Source: an uncultured Desulfuromonas sp.
GTDB taxonomy: Bacteria; Desulfobacterota; Desulfuromonadia; Desulfuromonadales; Desulfuromonadaceae
Assembly (NCBI RefSeq): GCF_963678835.1
Contig: NZ_OY787470.1
Span: 620,001 to 684,000, forward strand
Length of the DNA: 64,000 bases
Reading direction: 5' to 3'
Under the pieces are notes generated by a model. It was given only the letters and a program-made list of their open reading frames with translations. It made no database searches and was not told the DNA's origin. This document shows, piece after piece, positions 38,802 through 48,144 of the stretch (within the stretch, counting starts at the first letter, position 1; each line of letters opens with the position of its first letter). Made by a program: the position numbers and the translations under genes.

Positions 38802-39581
38802 TCATACCTCCGGTTGAAACCAGCGTTGCTTGTTCTGCCCTTCAAGCATCCGATACTGTAATCCGAACAGGGTCGACAGGTCGCCGGTGGTCAATTGCGC
38901 CGTTGGGATATGACGCAACAGCCGCCCTTCGTGCAACAACATGGCCCGGTCGGCCCACTGCAGCGCCAGGTTGATGTCATGCATGCTGAAAATCACCGTA
39001 GTGCGCTTCTCACGACTGGCTGCGCGCAATTTATCCATCAATTGCACCTGATGTTTGGGATCGAGGTTGTTGGTGGGTTCGTCGAGCAGCAGGATGGCCG
39101 GTTGTTGGGCCAGGGCGCGGGCGATCACTGCCATCTGCACCTGACCGCCGCTCAATTTGGTCATGGGCGTGTGGGCCAGATCGATGAGTTCCATGTGATT
39201 CAGGCTCTGTTCAACCAATTCCAGGTCGGTTGCTGAAGGACGAGCCGACCAACCGCCTTGATGGGGCAGGCGACCAAGCAGCACGTAGTCAAACACCGTC
39301 AGGGTTGGCGGCTGGGAGTTCTGAGCCACATAGGCGCAGTAGTGGGCGATACGTCGCGGGCCAAGCTGACGCAGGGATTGATCCAGCGGCGCACCGAGGA
39401 CGATGTTGCCACTGTCAGGCGTCAGAATCCCGGCCATCAGTTTGAGCAGGGTCGATTTACCGGAGCCGTTAACGCCGAGCAGGGCGGTGAGTTGGCCGTC
39501 GGCCAGGGTGGCGTCCAGACCATTGAGCACCGGATGACCGCCGCGATAGGCAAAATGCAGGTGATGCAGGGTCAGGTCCAT
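38802..39581 (-). CDS. btuD: Cobalamin ABC transporter ATP-binding protein
   Basis: 259 residues from MDLTLHHLH; the start overlaps the permease stop by 10 bases, and the longer frame upstream is the shadow of the permease gene. Walker A GVNGSGKST, signature LSGGQ, Walker B AILLLDEPTNNLD and the H-loop FSMHDINLAL are intact. FecE/BtuD-type ATPases power iron-siderophore or cobalamin import. The B12 assignment rests on the riboswitch-controlled btuB at the head of the operon. Confidence 0.9.
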   Translation of the reverse strand: MDLTLHHLHFAYRGGHPVLNGLDATLADGQLTALLGVNGSGKSTLLKLMAGILTPDSGNIVLGAPLDQSLRQLGPRRIAHYCAYVAQNSQPPTLTVFDYVLLGRLPHQGGWSARPSATDLELVEQSLNHMELIDLAHTPMTKLSGGQVQMAVIARALAQQPAILLLDEPTNNLDPKHQVQLMDKLRAASREKRTTVIFSMHDINLALQWADRAMLLHEGRLLRHIPTAQLTTGDLSTLFGLQYRMLEGQNKQRWFQPEV

Positions 39582-40603
39582 GGTTGCTCCCGGCTGAACA
39601 AAAGCACGAGGAACAACGGTGCGCCGAGGAACGCGGTGACCACCCCGGCGGGAAAGGTCAGCGGTGCGAACACGGTGCGCCCGATGAGGTCGGCGAGCAG
39701 CAACAAAATGGCGCCGCTCAGGGCGCACAACGGCAGCCGTGCCACCACATTATCGCCAACCAGTAACCGCACCAGATGGGGGGCAACCAGGCCGATGAAG
39801 CTGATGACACCGAGCAGGGTGACGGTGGTGGCGGTCATCAGTGCCACCAGAGTGACCCCGGCCAGCCGCAACCGGATGACATTCAGGCCGAGGGTGGTGG
39901 CGGTGTCGTGACCGCACAGCAGGGCGTTAAAGGTGCGGCGCTGACTCCACAGTGCCACCAAACCAACCAGCGTGACCAGAGCCAGCAGACGCAGATCGCG
40001 CCAGTCGGCACGCCCGACATCGCCGAAACTCCAGTGGACGATGGCGGCCAGCTGGGTGTCGTCGGCCAGATATTGCAACAGGGTGGTGGCGGCGACAAAC
40101 AGGGCGCTGAGCGCCACCCCGGCAAGGATGATGGTTTCACGGCCGCAGTTACGCCACAGGCTCAAGGCAAGGATCAGCAGGGTGGTGGCCATGGCGCCGC
40201 TAAACGCCAGGCCGGTGACCAGCCACGGCGACACGGTCAGCGCCGGACCCGACGACAGCAGCCAGATGCCGCACGCTGCGCCGAACGACGCGCCCTGGGA
40301 GATGCCCAGGGTGGAGGGGGAGGCCAGTGGATTGTTCAGTAACACCTGGAGGATGAGCCCGGCCGTGGCCAGAGCCGCGCCGCCGAGAATGGCGCTGCAG
40401 GCACGCGGCAGGCGGATGTGCAGCAGGACGCGTTGCGACGCGCTGAGGGTTTGGCCGTCACCGCACCACAGCTGACGCCAGTCCACATCCATCGCGCCGC
40501 TGGTCAGTGCGAGCAGGGTGATCAGGCCCAGCACCAGCAGGGTCGCCAGCCAGCCCACGGTCAAACGACGCTGGCGCTGATGATAGGCGTGGCGCAGGCT
40601 CAT
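39572..40603 (-). CDS. btuC: Cobalamin ABC transporter permease (FecCD/BtuC family)
   Basis: 343 residues with about ten hydrophobic helices and family wording: RLPRACSAILGGAALATAGL, NPLASPSTLGISQGASFGAA, LGVISFIGLVAPHLVRLLVG and FPAGVVTAFLGAPLFLVLL. It starts in an ATGA overlap with the binding-protein gene, indicating one transcript. Substrate by context is vitamin B12 or another corrinoid. Confidence 0.92.
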   Translation of the reverse strand: MSLRHAYHQRQRRLTVGWLATLLVLGLITLLALTSGAMDVDWRQLWCGDGQTLSASQRVLLHIRLPRACSAILGGAALATAGLILQVLLNNPLASPSTLGISQGASFGAACGIWLLSSGPALTVSPWLVTGLAFSGAMATTLLILALSLWRNCGRETIILAGVALSALFVAATTLLQYLADDTQLAAIVHWSFGDVGRADWRDLRLLALVTLVGLVALWSQRRTFNALLCGHDTATTLGLNVIRLRLAGVTLVALMTATTVTLLGVISFIGLVAPHLVRLLVGDNVVARLPLCALSGAILLLLADLIGRTVFAPLTFPAGVVTAFLGAPLFLVLLFSREQPWT

Positions 40604-41712
40604 GATGACGGTCTACCCTCTGCGGTGAACGGCGCGAACGGGCCGAACAGTTCCGCCATCTCCCGGTAGAGCGGTGCGCCGACAAAGAAGCGGTAAAAGC
40701 GGTCAGCCGTGGCCGCGATATCGACATCGGCAAACGCCTCGGGGTAGAGGATGGTGGCCATGTAATAGGTTTCGGCCAGCACCGTATCGGGGCTGGCTGC
40801 GTAGTAATGGGGAATGATGCGATACAGACGCTGGTTGCGTACCGCGCTGAGCGCGGCAAACGCCGGATGGTTGAGGTCGTTGTGTACCAGAGATGCACCG
40901 CTGGCACAGATGAAGATTACCTCGGGATCGGCCTTGATTAAACTTTCCGCAGCCATGGAAAAGCGCCCTTTGATCAGATTCTTTGGGGGCGTGATGGCGT
41001 CGGCGATGTTGTGGGCGTTGAGCAGCACAAACGGCGGATAGTCGCGGCTGGTGCCGAGCAGGCCGTGGGCGACACGGAAATTGAGGCCGCCGATATAGCA
41101 TGTCGTGGATGAGGTGTGCCCTTTGATGCGCTGGTGCAGATCATCCAGGCTGGCGTCGATGAACGCCTTGATCTGTTCGGCGCGCTCCCGGCGATTACAG
41201 ATCGTTGCAATCAGATTCAGCGATTGTTCAAACCGATGGCGCTGGCTGGTCAGGTTGCCGTTGTGCACCATCACCACCGGAACGCCGGTCTGCTGCTGGA
41301 GGCGATCGGCGGCCTGCGGCGTGCCCCAGCCCATGAAGATGACGTCGGGCTGCAGTGTGATCAGCGCCTCAGCGTCGATCTGACGGCGTGAACCGATACC
41401 GGGCAATTCGCCGAGCTGGGGATGGGCCAGTCGATAGGAGCGGCCGCTGCCACCCAGCCACTGACGCGGATCCTTTTCCTCCTGCTCCACGCCGACCACC
41501 TGCGAGGCAAGGTTCAGATAGCACAGCATACTCAGAGCGGAATGGATGCCCACCAGCCGCTGGGCCGGAACGGGCACCTCCACGTGGCGTCCGGCCAGGT
41601 CCGTTACCGTGCGCGAGCCACCGCAATCGGTGGCCGCGCCGACGAACGAACTTGTGATGGCGAGCAACAGCCCGGTGACAAGGAGTCTGGCTATGTGTCG
41701 CAAAGGCATCAT
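40600..41712 (-). CDS. btuF: Periplasmic cobalamin-binding protein (BtuF-like)
   Basis: 370 residues from MMPLRHIARL, with GAGGA eight bases upstream; an in-frame ATG 15 codons earlier lacks a site. A signal peptide (LLLAITSSFVGA) precedes a bilobed binding fold: TVTDLAGRHVEVPVPAQRLV, LQPDVIFMGWGTPQAADRL, IKADPEVIFICASGASLVH and NQRLYRIIPHYYAASPDTV. It delivers ligand to BtuCD. The protein is longer than E. coli BtuF (about 266) and may be periplasmic or lipid-free. B12 specificity is inferred from the operon. Confidence 0.87.
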   Translation of the reverse strand: MMPLRHIARLLVTGLLLAITSSFVGAATDCGGSRTVTDLAGRHVEVPVPAQRLVGIHSALSMLCYLNLASQVVGVEQEEKDPRQWLGGSGRSYRLAHPQLGELPGIGSRRQIDAEALITLQPDVIFMGWGTPQAADRLQQQTGVPVVMVHNGNLTSQRHRFEQSLNLIATICNRRERAEQIKAFIDASLDDLHQRIKGHTSSTTCYIGGLNFRVAHGLLGTSRDYPPFVLLNAHNIADAITPPKNLIKGRFSMAAESLIKADPEVIFICASGASLVHNDLNHPAFAALSAVRNQRLYRIIPHYYAASPDTVLAETYYMATILYPEAFADVDIAATADRFYRFFVGAPLYREMAELFGPFAPFTAEGRPSS

Positions 41713-41794
41713 CGTGTTATCCTCGTTTGATTGTTCCATGACGTTGGTACAAACCATCGACGTTCGTCCAAGTCTTTTGGAGACTACTCATAGT

Positions 41795-41868
41795 CACGTC
41801 ATTCCCGCGCAGGCGGGAATCCCATTTCAATGATGGAGCATGGATCCCCGCCTGCGCGGGGATGACGG
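41795..41868. repeat. Dispersed palindrome between btuB and btuF
   Basis: CGTCATTCCCGCGCAGGCGG and ATCCCCGCCTGCGCGGGGAT are two strong hairpins arranged head-to-head. When translated they give the well-known false peptides VIPAQAGI and WDSRLRGND, the mark of a widespread bacterial repeat. It may act as an mRNA boundary after btuB. Confidence 0.85.
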
Positions 41869-41925
41869 TTGAATTGACGGTTTTGTTTTTAAGTGGGCTG
41901 TCGAATTCAACAGAAACCCTATCCG

Positions 41926-44052
41926 TTAAAAGGTGCACTGCAGTCCCACAACAATATTGCGGCCCGGTTCGTAGAGCCAGGTCGCCTGGCTGGAACGCAG
42001 ATGGCTGCGGTAGCCGCGGTCAAGCAGGTTTTTCAGGCTGACGTTCAGGTCGATGGCGTCAAACATGGCCCAGGCCCCAAGGTTGAGCCCGGCATGCAGA
42101 TCAACAGTGGTATAGCCCGGCGTCTCTTTTTCGCTGTCCGACACATTGCGTTGACGGTCGTAGAGGGTGGCCTGGGCGCGCAGGGTGTAGCGCATGCCGT
42201 TGCTCAACGGCGCAGCGTAGCGCAGACCGATGCGGCCGTTGAGCGGGGCAATGGCACTGAGATGATCATTCGTGTCACGATCTTTGCCTTCCACCCAGGC
42301 GATGGCTGTTTCCACATCCAGCCGTGATGTCAGACTGATGGTGGCTTCGGCATCGATGCCGTACAGCTCCGCATCCTCGACATTGACGTAACCGTAGGTG
42401 GGAATAGAGCCGAGGAATGAACTGTCCTGTTTGACCAGATCAATGTAGTCATCAATGCGGTTGTAAAACACACTGACATAGCCACTGGCGCGGGAAGACA
42501 GGTACTTGAGACCCAGATCGGCATTGTAGGTGTATTCGGCATCCAGATCCGGGTTGCCGATAATCACCTGGCTGCCACCGCCACGGGTGGAATAGCGCTC
42601 AAACAGGTCCGGAGCACGAAACGCTGTGGCCAGATTAGCGGTCAGGTGCAGGGTGTTGCTCAGGGCGTAGAGTGAACCGAGGCTGAACGTGGCGGCTTGA
42701 TCTGTTTCGCGGGAAAATTTATTGACCGAGGCGATTGTGGCGGCACCGTTGCTGCCGTAGCTGGTCTGGCTCATGGTGACATCGTCGGCATCGGCGGCAA
42801 AGTAATCGTAGCGACCGCCGAGGGTCAGGCTCCAATCTTCGCTGATCATGATTTCATCCTGGGCAAACAGCCCCAGATGGTCACGTTCGCCGTCGGGCAA
42901 AGGCTGAAAAGTGAGCAGCTTTTTCAGCGATTCGTTGGTGGTGCTGAAGATCTGCTGCGATTCATCGGAATCCGTGGTTTCATGGACAATCTCCAGGCCG
43001 GTGACCCACTGTTGATTCCGTCCCGGCGCAAAGGTGGCCTGCAGCGAGCCGCCGGTGGCGGTGGTGTCGATGGTGTTTTGCTTCAGGTTGTGGACCTGTT
43101 TGGCCGTGTTGGGAAAATCGCCGACAAAGCGCCGTTTCTGATCGACATGAAACACACGGGTTTCCAGACGCTGCACTGCACCGAGGTCGGTGCCGACATA
43201 ACCGAGTTTATAGCTGCGGGTATTGTACAGGGTAAAGTGAGATTCCGGCGCGCTCGGGTCTTTTTGCGCTACCCCCATGTCGTTGATGTCGTTAATGCGC
43301 AGCTCCGCCTTGACCGTGTGGTGGTCGTTGATGTTGTAGAGGGTTTTCAAGTCGAGGCTTTTATTCTCAAACTGGCTGTGAGGCAGCTCGTCGCCATCGC
43401 CCACTTCATAGTCGTCGTGATCCTCGGCCGCCACATTGAGGCGGATGCCGAGGCCGTGACCACCGGCAGTGACCGTGTAGTTGCCGACCACACCGTCATC
43501 CACCGATGAATAGCGTGTGCCGATGTGGTGTTGCGCCTGCCAGGTGTCGCCATCGGCCAGAGCCACCTCCTTGGTGATGACGTTGATGACGCCGCCGAGG
43601 GCGTCGCTGCCGTAGAGTACAGAAGAGGGACCCTTGACCACTTCGATCCGATCAATGTCGCTGCTGTCGATAAACGGTGTCAGCGGCGCGCGTCCCGCCC
43701 ACAGGTTGGTCTCGCGGTCGCCGTCGAAAAGCACCAGCACTCGGTTGGTGCCCATGCCGCGAATGGTTGGCGTGGTTTCCCACGGCCCGGCGCCGCTCAA
43801 GGTGACGCCGGCCACGCCGTCGAGCAGATCGGTGAAGGTGGTGGCGTTCTGTTCCTGAATCTCTTGCTGATCGACAACACTGATCGTCACCGGCGTGGCA
43901 AAGGCGGAATTTTCCGAGCGGGTGGCGGTGACCACCATGTCATCGAGCCGGATGCTGTCCGTTGTTGCATCGGCAAACGCGCTGGAGAGACTCAGTGTCG
44001 TCATCAGCAGACATATAAAAAGGACATAACGAATAATGTGGCGATTTTTCAT
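41926..44052 (-). CDS. btuB: TonB-dependent vitamin B12 receptor (BtuB-like)
   Basis: 708 residues: a signal peptide (to about residue 27, SSAFADA), a TonB box region DDMVVTATR, a plug (LLDGVAGVTLSGAGPWETTP, TIRGMGTNRVLVLFDGDRE, VLYGSDALGGVINVITK), and a barrel ending IVVGLQCTF. The ribosome site is AGGGAG. A cobalamin riboswitch and terminator precede it, which identifies the ligand class. It heads the operon to btuF, btuC and btuD, so expression falls when adenosylcobalamin is abundant. Confidence 0.94.
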   Translation of the reverse strand: MKNRHIIRYVLFICLLMTTLSLSSAFADATTDSIRLDDMVVTATRSENSAFATPVTISVVDQQEIQEQNATTFTDLLDGVAGVTLSGAGPWETTPTIRGMGTNRVLVLFDGDRETNLWAGRAPLTPFIDSSDIDRIEVVKGPSSVLYGSDALGGVINVITKEVALADGDTWQAQHHIGTRYSSVDDGVVGNYTVTAGGHGLGIRLNVAAEDHDDYEVGDGDELPHSQFENKSLDLKTLYNINDHHTVKAELRINDINDMGVAQKDPSAPESHFTLYNTRSYKLGYVGTDLGAVQRLETRVFHVDQKRRFVGDFPNTAKQVHNLKQNTIDTTATGGSLQATFAPGRNQQWVTGLEIVHETTDSDESQQIFSTTNESLKKLLTFQPLPDGERDHLGLFAQDEIMISEDWSLTLGGRYDYFAADADDVTMSQTSYGSNGAATIASVNKFSRETDQAATFSLGSLYALSNTLHLTANLATAFRAPDLFERYSTRGGGSQVIIGNPDLDAEYTYNADLGLKYLSSRASGYVSVFYNRIDDYIDLVKQDSSFLGSIPTYGYVNVEDAELYGIDAEATISLTSRLDVETAIAWVEGKDRDTNDHLSAIAPLNGRIGLRYAAPLSNGMRYTLRAQATLYDRQRNVSDSEKETPGYTTVDLHAGLNLGAWAMFDAIDLNVSLKNLLDRGYRSHLRSSQATWLYEPGRNIVVGLQCTF

Positions 44053-44131
44053 GGTGAAACACTCCCTGAGTAATTACAAAAAATACATCGGATAAAAAAC
44101 GGGGAGGATTCAGACCATCAGGCGAGGTGGA

Positions 44132-44169
44132 AAACAAAAAAGAGCCCGTAACCAGACGGTTACGGGCTC
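44132..44169 (-). terminator. Expression-platform terminator of the cobalamin riboswitch
   Basis: A perfect 12-bp stem (GAGCCCGTAACC/GGTTACGGGCTC) with a 4-base loop, followed on the minus strand by TTTTTTG. It sits between the aptamer and the btuB start, so B12 binding would promote termination here. Confidence 0.9.
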
Positions 44170-44233
44170 CCATTATGACCCTTGACCTTGCGCATGTCGA
44201 CCGAATCATCCCCTTCGGTATTGTTGACATTAA

Positions 44234-44420
44234 ACCACGATAGCAGGTCTTCTGACTTCCGGATCATCCTTCAATCGCGCCTTCCCGACGTCATTCTTCA
44301 GTGGCGTTATGCGATTGTTGTCCCCGGTTACAGCGGTGGGTCCGTTCCCGATTTTCACGGGATTCCCTTTTCAGCAGCCGCGGAGGCTTGGTGACTCCTC
44401 TAGCTGAACACTGTCGTGGT
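44234..44420 (-). promoter_or_regulatory. Cobalamin riboswitch (aptamer)
   Basis: Minus-strand RNA about 187 nt. The outer P1 helix TCGTGGT (44420-44414) pairs with ACCACGA (44240-44234). The conserved core includes GGGAATCC near the middle, GCTGTAACCGG, GCCACTG and the B12 box AGTCAGAAGACCTGCT near the 3' end. These elements and their order match the cobalamin riboswitch class. It lies 180 bp upstream of btuB. Confidence 0.96.
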
Positions 44421-44587
44421 GAACGTATTTAATTGTTGTGAGCTATGCCCTGTCGTGTATACAAAAAGGCCATGGCGGAGATAGGTATAGCTGATTTGCA
44501 GAGATGCCCGCAACCGCTTTCTTATTTTTAGGGAAAAAAATAATTCTCAAAGAGTTTGGCTTATGGTTGTCTCTCGCCTGGGAATGG

Positions 44588-46447
44588 TCAGGCGCAAGCT
44601 GCTGTCTGTTGGTGTTGTGCCGCCAGGTAGCTCGCGTAACCTTCCCGGCCCATGTAGCGTTGCAGTTGTTTGCGTTCGGTCTGTTGCAGATCAACCAGCA
44701 GCAGGCCGTCAATCACATGACCGAAATCCGGATCAAGATTAAAGGCCAGCAGTTTGCCGCCAAGGCTTAGGTAGTGGCGCAGTAGCACCGGGATACCGCG
44801 GTTGTCGCTCTCCAGGTCGGCGACCAGCGCCGAAATCTCGTCCATATCGCGCAGCAACGGGTCGCTCTGCTGGGTGGATAGGCCTTGGATCTTCAACGGT
44901 GTCACCGGCACCGGCAGGCGCGGCGATACCAGCCCGGACCATTCCTTAACCATGAAGTAGCGTGTCAACGTGTCGACCATCAGGTGGCGCGAGTTGGCGG
45001 TGTAGTCGTTGGAGATACTCACCGGGCCGAACAGGTAACGGTAATGTGGATTGTTGACCAGATAATGACCGATCCCTTTCCACAGTAGCAGCAAAGGTGC
45101 ATAAGAGCGCTGGTGTTCCGGGCGGATAAACGAGCGTCCCAGCTCCAGAGCGTTGTGCAGCCGCTCCAAAAGTTGCGGTTGAAAATTGAACAGCGTTGAG
45201 GTGTAGAGACCTTCGGCGCCGTAGTGGCCGAGCAGGTCATCCACCCGTCCGATGCGGTAGGCGCCGACCAGCTCGCCTTGTTTGTGGTTCCACAAGCACA
45301 GGTGAGTATAGGTTTCGTCAAAACGATCAAGATCAATGCTGTGGCCGGTTCCTTCACCCACCTCGCGGAAGGTGACTTCCCGCAATCGGCCGATTTCGTT
45401 GAGGAGCCCAGGGGCTTGTGCCGCAGTGAATTCGACGACGGCAAAGTCACCACTGTGCACCAGGTGCTGCGCCTCGGGCAGGGCGGCAATTTCGTTTTTC
45501 AGGGTCTCGGCAGGCCGGGGCGCGCAAATGGGCTGCGGCTCGTCGTTTTCTGATTTGGCCACGGTTTTGGCGCGGGTGTCCGCTGCCAGGTTCAGGCCAT
45601 AGGTGCGCAGACGCAGATAGTCGTTTAACTCCTGACTGGTCGCAAAGCCGATCAGTTTTTTGCTGGGCAGCAGATTGCCGATGCGCAGTGGCAAGGTTCG
45701 TCCTGCTTTGTTCAACAACATGTGCGGCAACAGCAGGGTACGCAGGCGTGGATGAAGGCGTCCCGCCCATTGAAACAGCGCCCCGTTTTCACCGGGAAAG
45801 AACACGGGGAGTACCGGGGCCTTACTGCGACGGACCAGGCGCGGCAGGGTCGAACTCCAGACCGGATCAGTTATCTCGCCCGTCGCTTGACGGGAGGACA
45901 CTTCTCCGGCAGGAAAGATCACCAGCATGCCGCCTTGTTTCAACCAGTTCAACGATTGACGTAATGGGGTCAGGTTGGTGCGGGCCGCGTCAGCGCCACC
46001 AAACGGATCGACATTGATCAGCTGACCGCGCAATTGCGGAATGCCGCTGAGCATGAAGTTGGCCATCACCTTGAAATCCGGGCGCACTTTGCCGAGTAAC
46101 GCCATGATGATCAGTCCCTCAATACCGCCGAACGGATGGTTGGCAATCAGGATGCATGGCCCTGAAGTTGGGATGCGTGCCCGTTCGTGGTCGTTCAACT
46201 GATAACGAACGTTAAGGGTGTTCAATGCCTGTTCAGCGAAAGAGATCTCAGTGTCTTGGGCACTGACCCGGTCGTAAAGTCGCTGGCAACGCTGTAGGCC
46301 CAGCAGGTGTTCCGCCATCATCAACAAAGGTTTTTTAACCGCGCCGGGACACTGGAAACGGGTTGTCGCGAAAGAAGAAAAGGACTCGCCAGAGTATTGT
46401 CTGTTCCGATCATGTCGCTCCATCCTGCTCTTGAGGTGATCCGTCAT
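44588..46447 (-). CDS. Bifunctional acyltransferase, OlsF-like (ornithine or aminolipid synthesis)
   Basis: 619 residues in two domains. N-terminal (about 60-290): a PlsC/OlsA-type O-acyltransferase with ANHPFGGIEGLIIMALLGK and VIFPAGEVSSR. C-terminal (about 330-560): an OlsB-type N-acyltransferase in the GNAT fold, with LREVTFREVGEGTGHSIDLD, GAYRIGRVDDLLG, ELGRSFIRPEHQRSY and LFGPVSISNDY. This is the architecture of Serratia OlsF, which makes ornithine lipids from ornithine. Amino acid specificity cannot be read from the sequence. The upstream ribosome site is weak. Ornithine lipids are often made under phosphate limitation, which fits the phosphorus genes at the window start, but linkage is inferential. 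Confidence 0.83.
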   Translation of the reverse strand: MTDHLKSRMERHDRNRQYSGESFSSFATTRFQCPGAVKKPLLMMAEHLLGLQRCQRLYDRVSAQDTEISFAEQALNTLNVRYQLNDHERARIPTSGPCILIANHPFGGIEGLIIMALLGKVRPDFKVMANFMLSGIPQLRGQLINVDPFGGADAARTNLTPLRQSLNWLKQGGMLVIFPAGEVSSRQATGEITDPVWSSTLPRLVRRSKAPVLPVFFPGENGALFQWAGRLHPRLRTLLLPHMLLNKAGRTLPLRIGNLLPSKKLIGFATSQELNDYLRLRTYGLNLAADTRAKTVAKSENDEPQPICAPRPAETLKNEIAALPEAQHLVHSGDFAVVEFTAAQAPGLLNEIGRLREVTFREVGEGTGHSIDLDRFDETYTHLCLWNHKQGELVGAYRIGRVDDLLGHYGAEGLYTSTLFNFQPQLLERLHNALELGRSFIRPEHQRSYAPLLLLWKGIGHYLVNNPHYRYLFGPVSISNDYTANSRHLMVDTLTRYFMVKEWSGLVSPRLPVPVTPLKIQGLSTQQSDPLLRDMDEISALVADLESDNRGIPVLLRHYLSLGGKLLAFNLDPDFGHVIDGLLLVDLQQTERKQLQRYMGREGYASYLAAQHQQTAACA

Positions 46448-46522
46448 ACAAACAGGAGCGTGTTGGAAACAGGTTGAAATCGGATTAGGGTTTGTTGAGG
46501 AAAACGGGGGGCGGGTAAAGAT

Positions 46523-46563
46523 AAAAAAACGAACCGCACTGAAAGATGCGGTTCGTTTTTTTT
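46523..46563. terminator. Bidirectional rho-independent terminator
   Basis: AAAAAACGAACCGCA...TGCGGTTCGTTTTTT: A/T tracts flank a 10-bp GC-containing stem. On the minus strand it ends the PEP-CTERM gene at 46588. Confidence 0.93.
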
Positions 46564-46587
46564 AAACAGGTTGGATTTTGTCTGTAA

Positions 46588-47382
46588 TTAGCTGTTGCGT
46601 CGCCGAGCCAAAGCCAATCCGATCAGTCCGGCCCCCAAAAGCAGCCAGGTGCCGGGTTCGGGAACGACAACGCCGTGTCCCATCAAATTGTCATTACCGC
46701 AGCCCATGGTGAAGTGGGAATAGAATTCCGAACCATGACCGAGGAAAGACAGATCAAATCCGGTGAGGAGATAATGGTTTTCCCCTTCAAAGGCGGTGAT
46801 TGTCTCGTCAAGGTCGCTGTCGAAAAAAGAGAAGGAGCCGTTAAGCAACGCGTCATCGTTGTTGTCTGCAGCGTTGTATTGCCACGGGCTGGAGCCTTCG
46901 TTCTTCTGATAGTAAGCGGTTTGCAAAACGCTTGTCTCGTCCAGTTGGTAGGCCGTGTACTCCCCAGTTGTAAAATCCAGGTCGAGGACATAGTCATAAC
47001 CGTAACTGCCGGTATGGTTGTTGTTGCCATCGCTGTCCGAACGGTGGATATCGCCGTAGTCCGGAAGATCATTTTCGGTGTTGACAACGGCGATAAAAAT
47101 ATCACCGGAAAGGTGGCCATCAACACCTGTCGAAAAATTAAACCCACCGGACAAAGACAACGTGTTTTTGCTGTCGATGAAAAAGGCTTCCAGGTCCCAG
47201 ACCTGATTCTTGACCATCCCCGGTTCCACTTCCTGATCTTCGCCAGTTCCGTACCAGCCTGCGCTGGTTTCGGCGTTGCCGTCGAAGATTGTAATATTAT
47301 TTCCCAGAGAGAGGGCCGATGCGGGGGCTGTCGTCAGGCCGGTCATAACGAGAATCAACGCAGAGATACAGAGGTTTTTCAT
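46588..47382 (-). CDS. PEP-CTERM sorting-domain protein
   Basis: 264 residues: a signal peptide (to PASA, about 23), an acidic and aromatic beta-rich body (GYDYVLDLDFTTGEYTAYQL, FFDSDLDETITAFEGENHYL), and a C-terminal PEP-CTERM signal (VVPEPGTWLLLGAGLIGLAL then ARRRNS). Such proteins are processed by exosortase and usually released to the exopolysaccharide matrix. The ribosome site AAGGACG is adequate. No exosortase is in the window. The body family is not recognised. Confidence 0.9.
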   Translation of the reverse strand: MKNLCISALILVMTGLTTAPASALSLGNNITIFDGNAETSAGWYGTGEDQEVEPGMVKNQVWDLEAFFIDSKNTLSLSGGFNFSTGVDGHLSGDIFIAVVNTENDLPDYGDIHRSDSDGNNNHTGSYGYDYVLDLDFTTGEYTAYQLDETSVLQTAYYQKNEGSSPWQYNAADNNDDALLNGSFSFFDSDLDETITAFEGENHYLLTGFDLSFLGHGSEFYSHFTMGCGNDNLMGHGVVVPEPGTWLLLGAGLIGLALARRRNS

Positions 47383-47832
47383 TGTAAACGTCCTTAAAAG
47401 AGAGAAATGAGCCGCTTGACAGATCTTTAACGATGCCGATGAAACTTATTTTTCCGTCAGTATCTTATAAAGGGCTCAACTGTAATGAATCGTTGTGTTG
47501 TCTATTTCTGCAATATTTGTTCCCGAATCTTTTTCAGGGGGCAAGTGAGAGAGGGGTAAAGGCTTTTGTCTTTAGATATTTTTCTATGATTCAGGAGGGT
47601 TACTGTTTTATTTCCAGACGCATATTGGTGGGGAAATCCTGGGTTGCCGCGCTGGCGGATCATTGGAGGGGGAGGCCGTGTCGATTTTTTTTACAAACTT
47701 CTTTGTGCTGAATGGAATTTTCTGCGACTTGCGCGGTCTTGTGCCGTTTAGACATGCCTGTATTCGGCCTGTTGGGAGTGTAAGCTTTTCCGACAAGGAC
47801 AGCGATGTTTTATTGGTGATCTTCTTGGTGTA
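47383..47832. other. Intergenic region without a recognisable gene
   Basis: 450 bp. A frame from 47433 to 47711 lacks a ribosome site and any family resemblance. No hairpin terminator or repeat stood out. Confidence 0.5.
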
Positions 47833-48129
47833 TTAAAGATACGCTTGCCAATACCACAGGGTGATTCCCAGCCACAATGCGGCCAACAAAATCCAGTAAA
47901 TAAACTGGTAGCGGCTATAGCGCACCAGATAGGCCAATGATGCAAGACCCAAAGCCAAAAATGCGAACCCCAACATCACCGCGTTGTTGCCGGTTGCCGT
48001 GTGGATGATGCCGGTTCGTGGGTCGCCCGTTGTGATGGCTTTCTCCGAGAGGGCAACATAACTCAGGCTCACAAAACCGATGGCAAAAGCGAGCCCGCCG
48101 AAGATTTCTACGCCGAGGAGTTTTTTCAT
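47833..48129 (-). CDS. Small three-helix membrane protein, unknown
   Basis: 98 residues from MKKLLGVE. Three hydrophobic segments (about 5-26, 48-68 and 72-92) surround a polar loop ATTGDPRTGIIHTATGNN. Only GAG lies near the start. It lies directly downstream of the broken MFS-transporter remnant and may once have been its operon partner. The family is not recognised. Confidence 0.6.
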   Translation of the reverse strand: MKKLLGVEIFGGLAFAIGFVSLSYVALSEKAITTGDPRTGIIHTATGNNAVMLGFAFLALGLASLAYLVRYSRYQFIYWILLAALWLGITLWYWQAYL

Positions 48130-48144
48130 AGCACGATTACGCTC

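Noticed and set aside
41717-41938. Peptide frames containing VIPAQAGI and WDSRLRGND
   Set aside because: Known false translations of a widespread intergenic palindrome.
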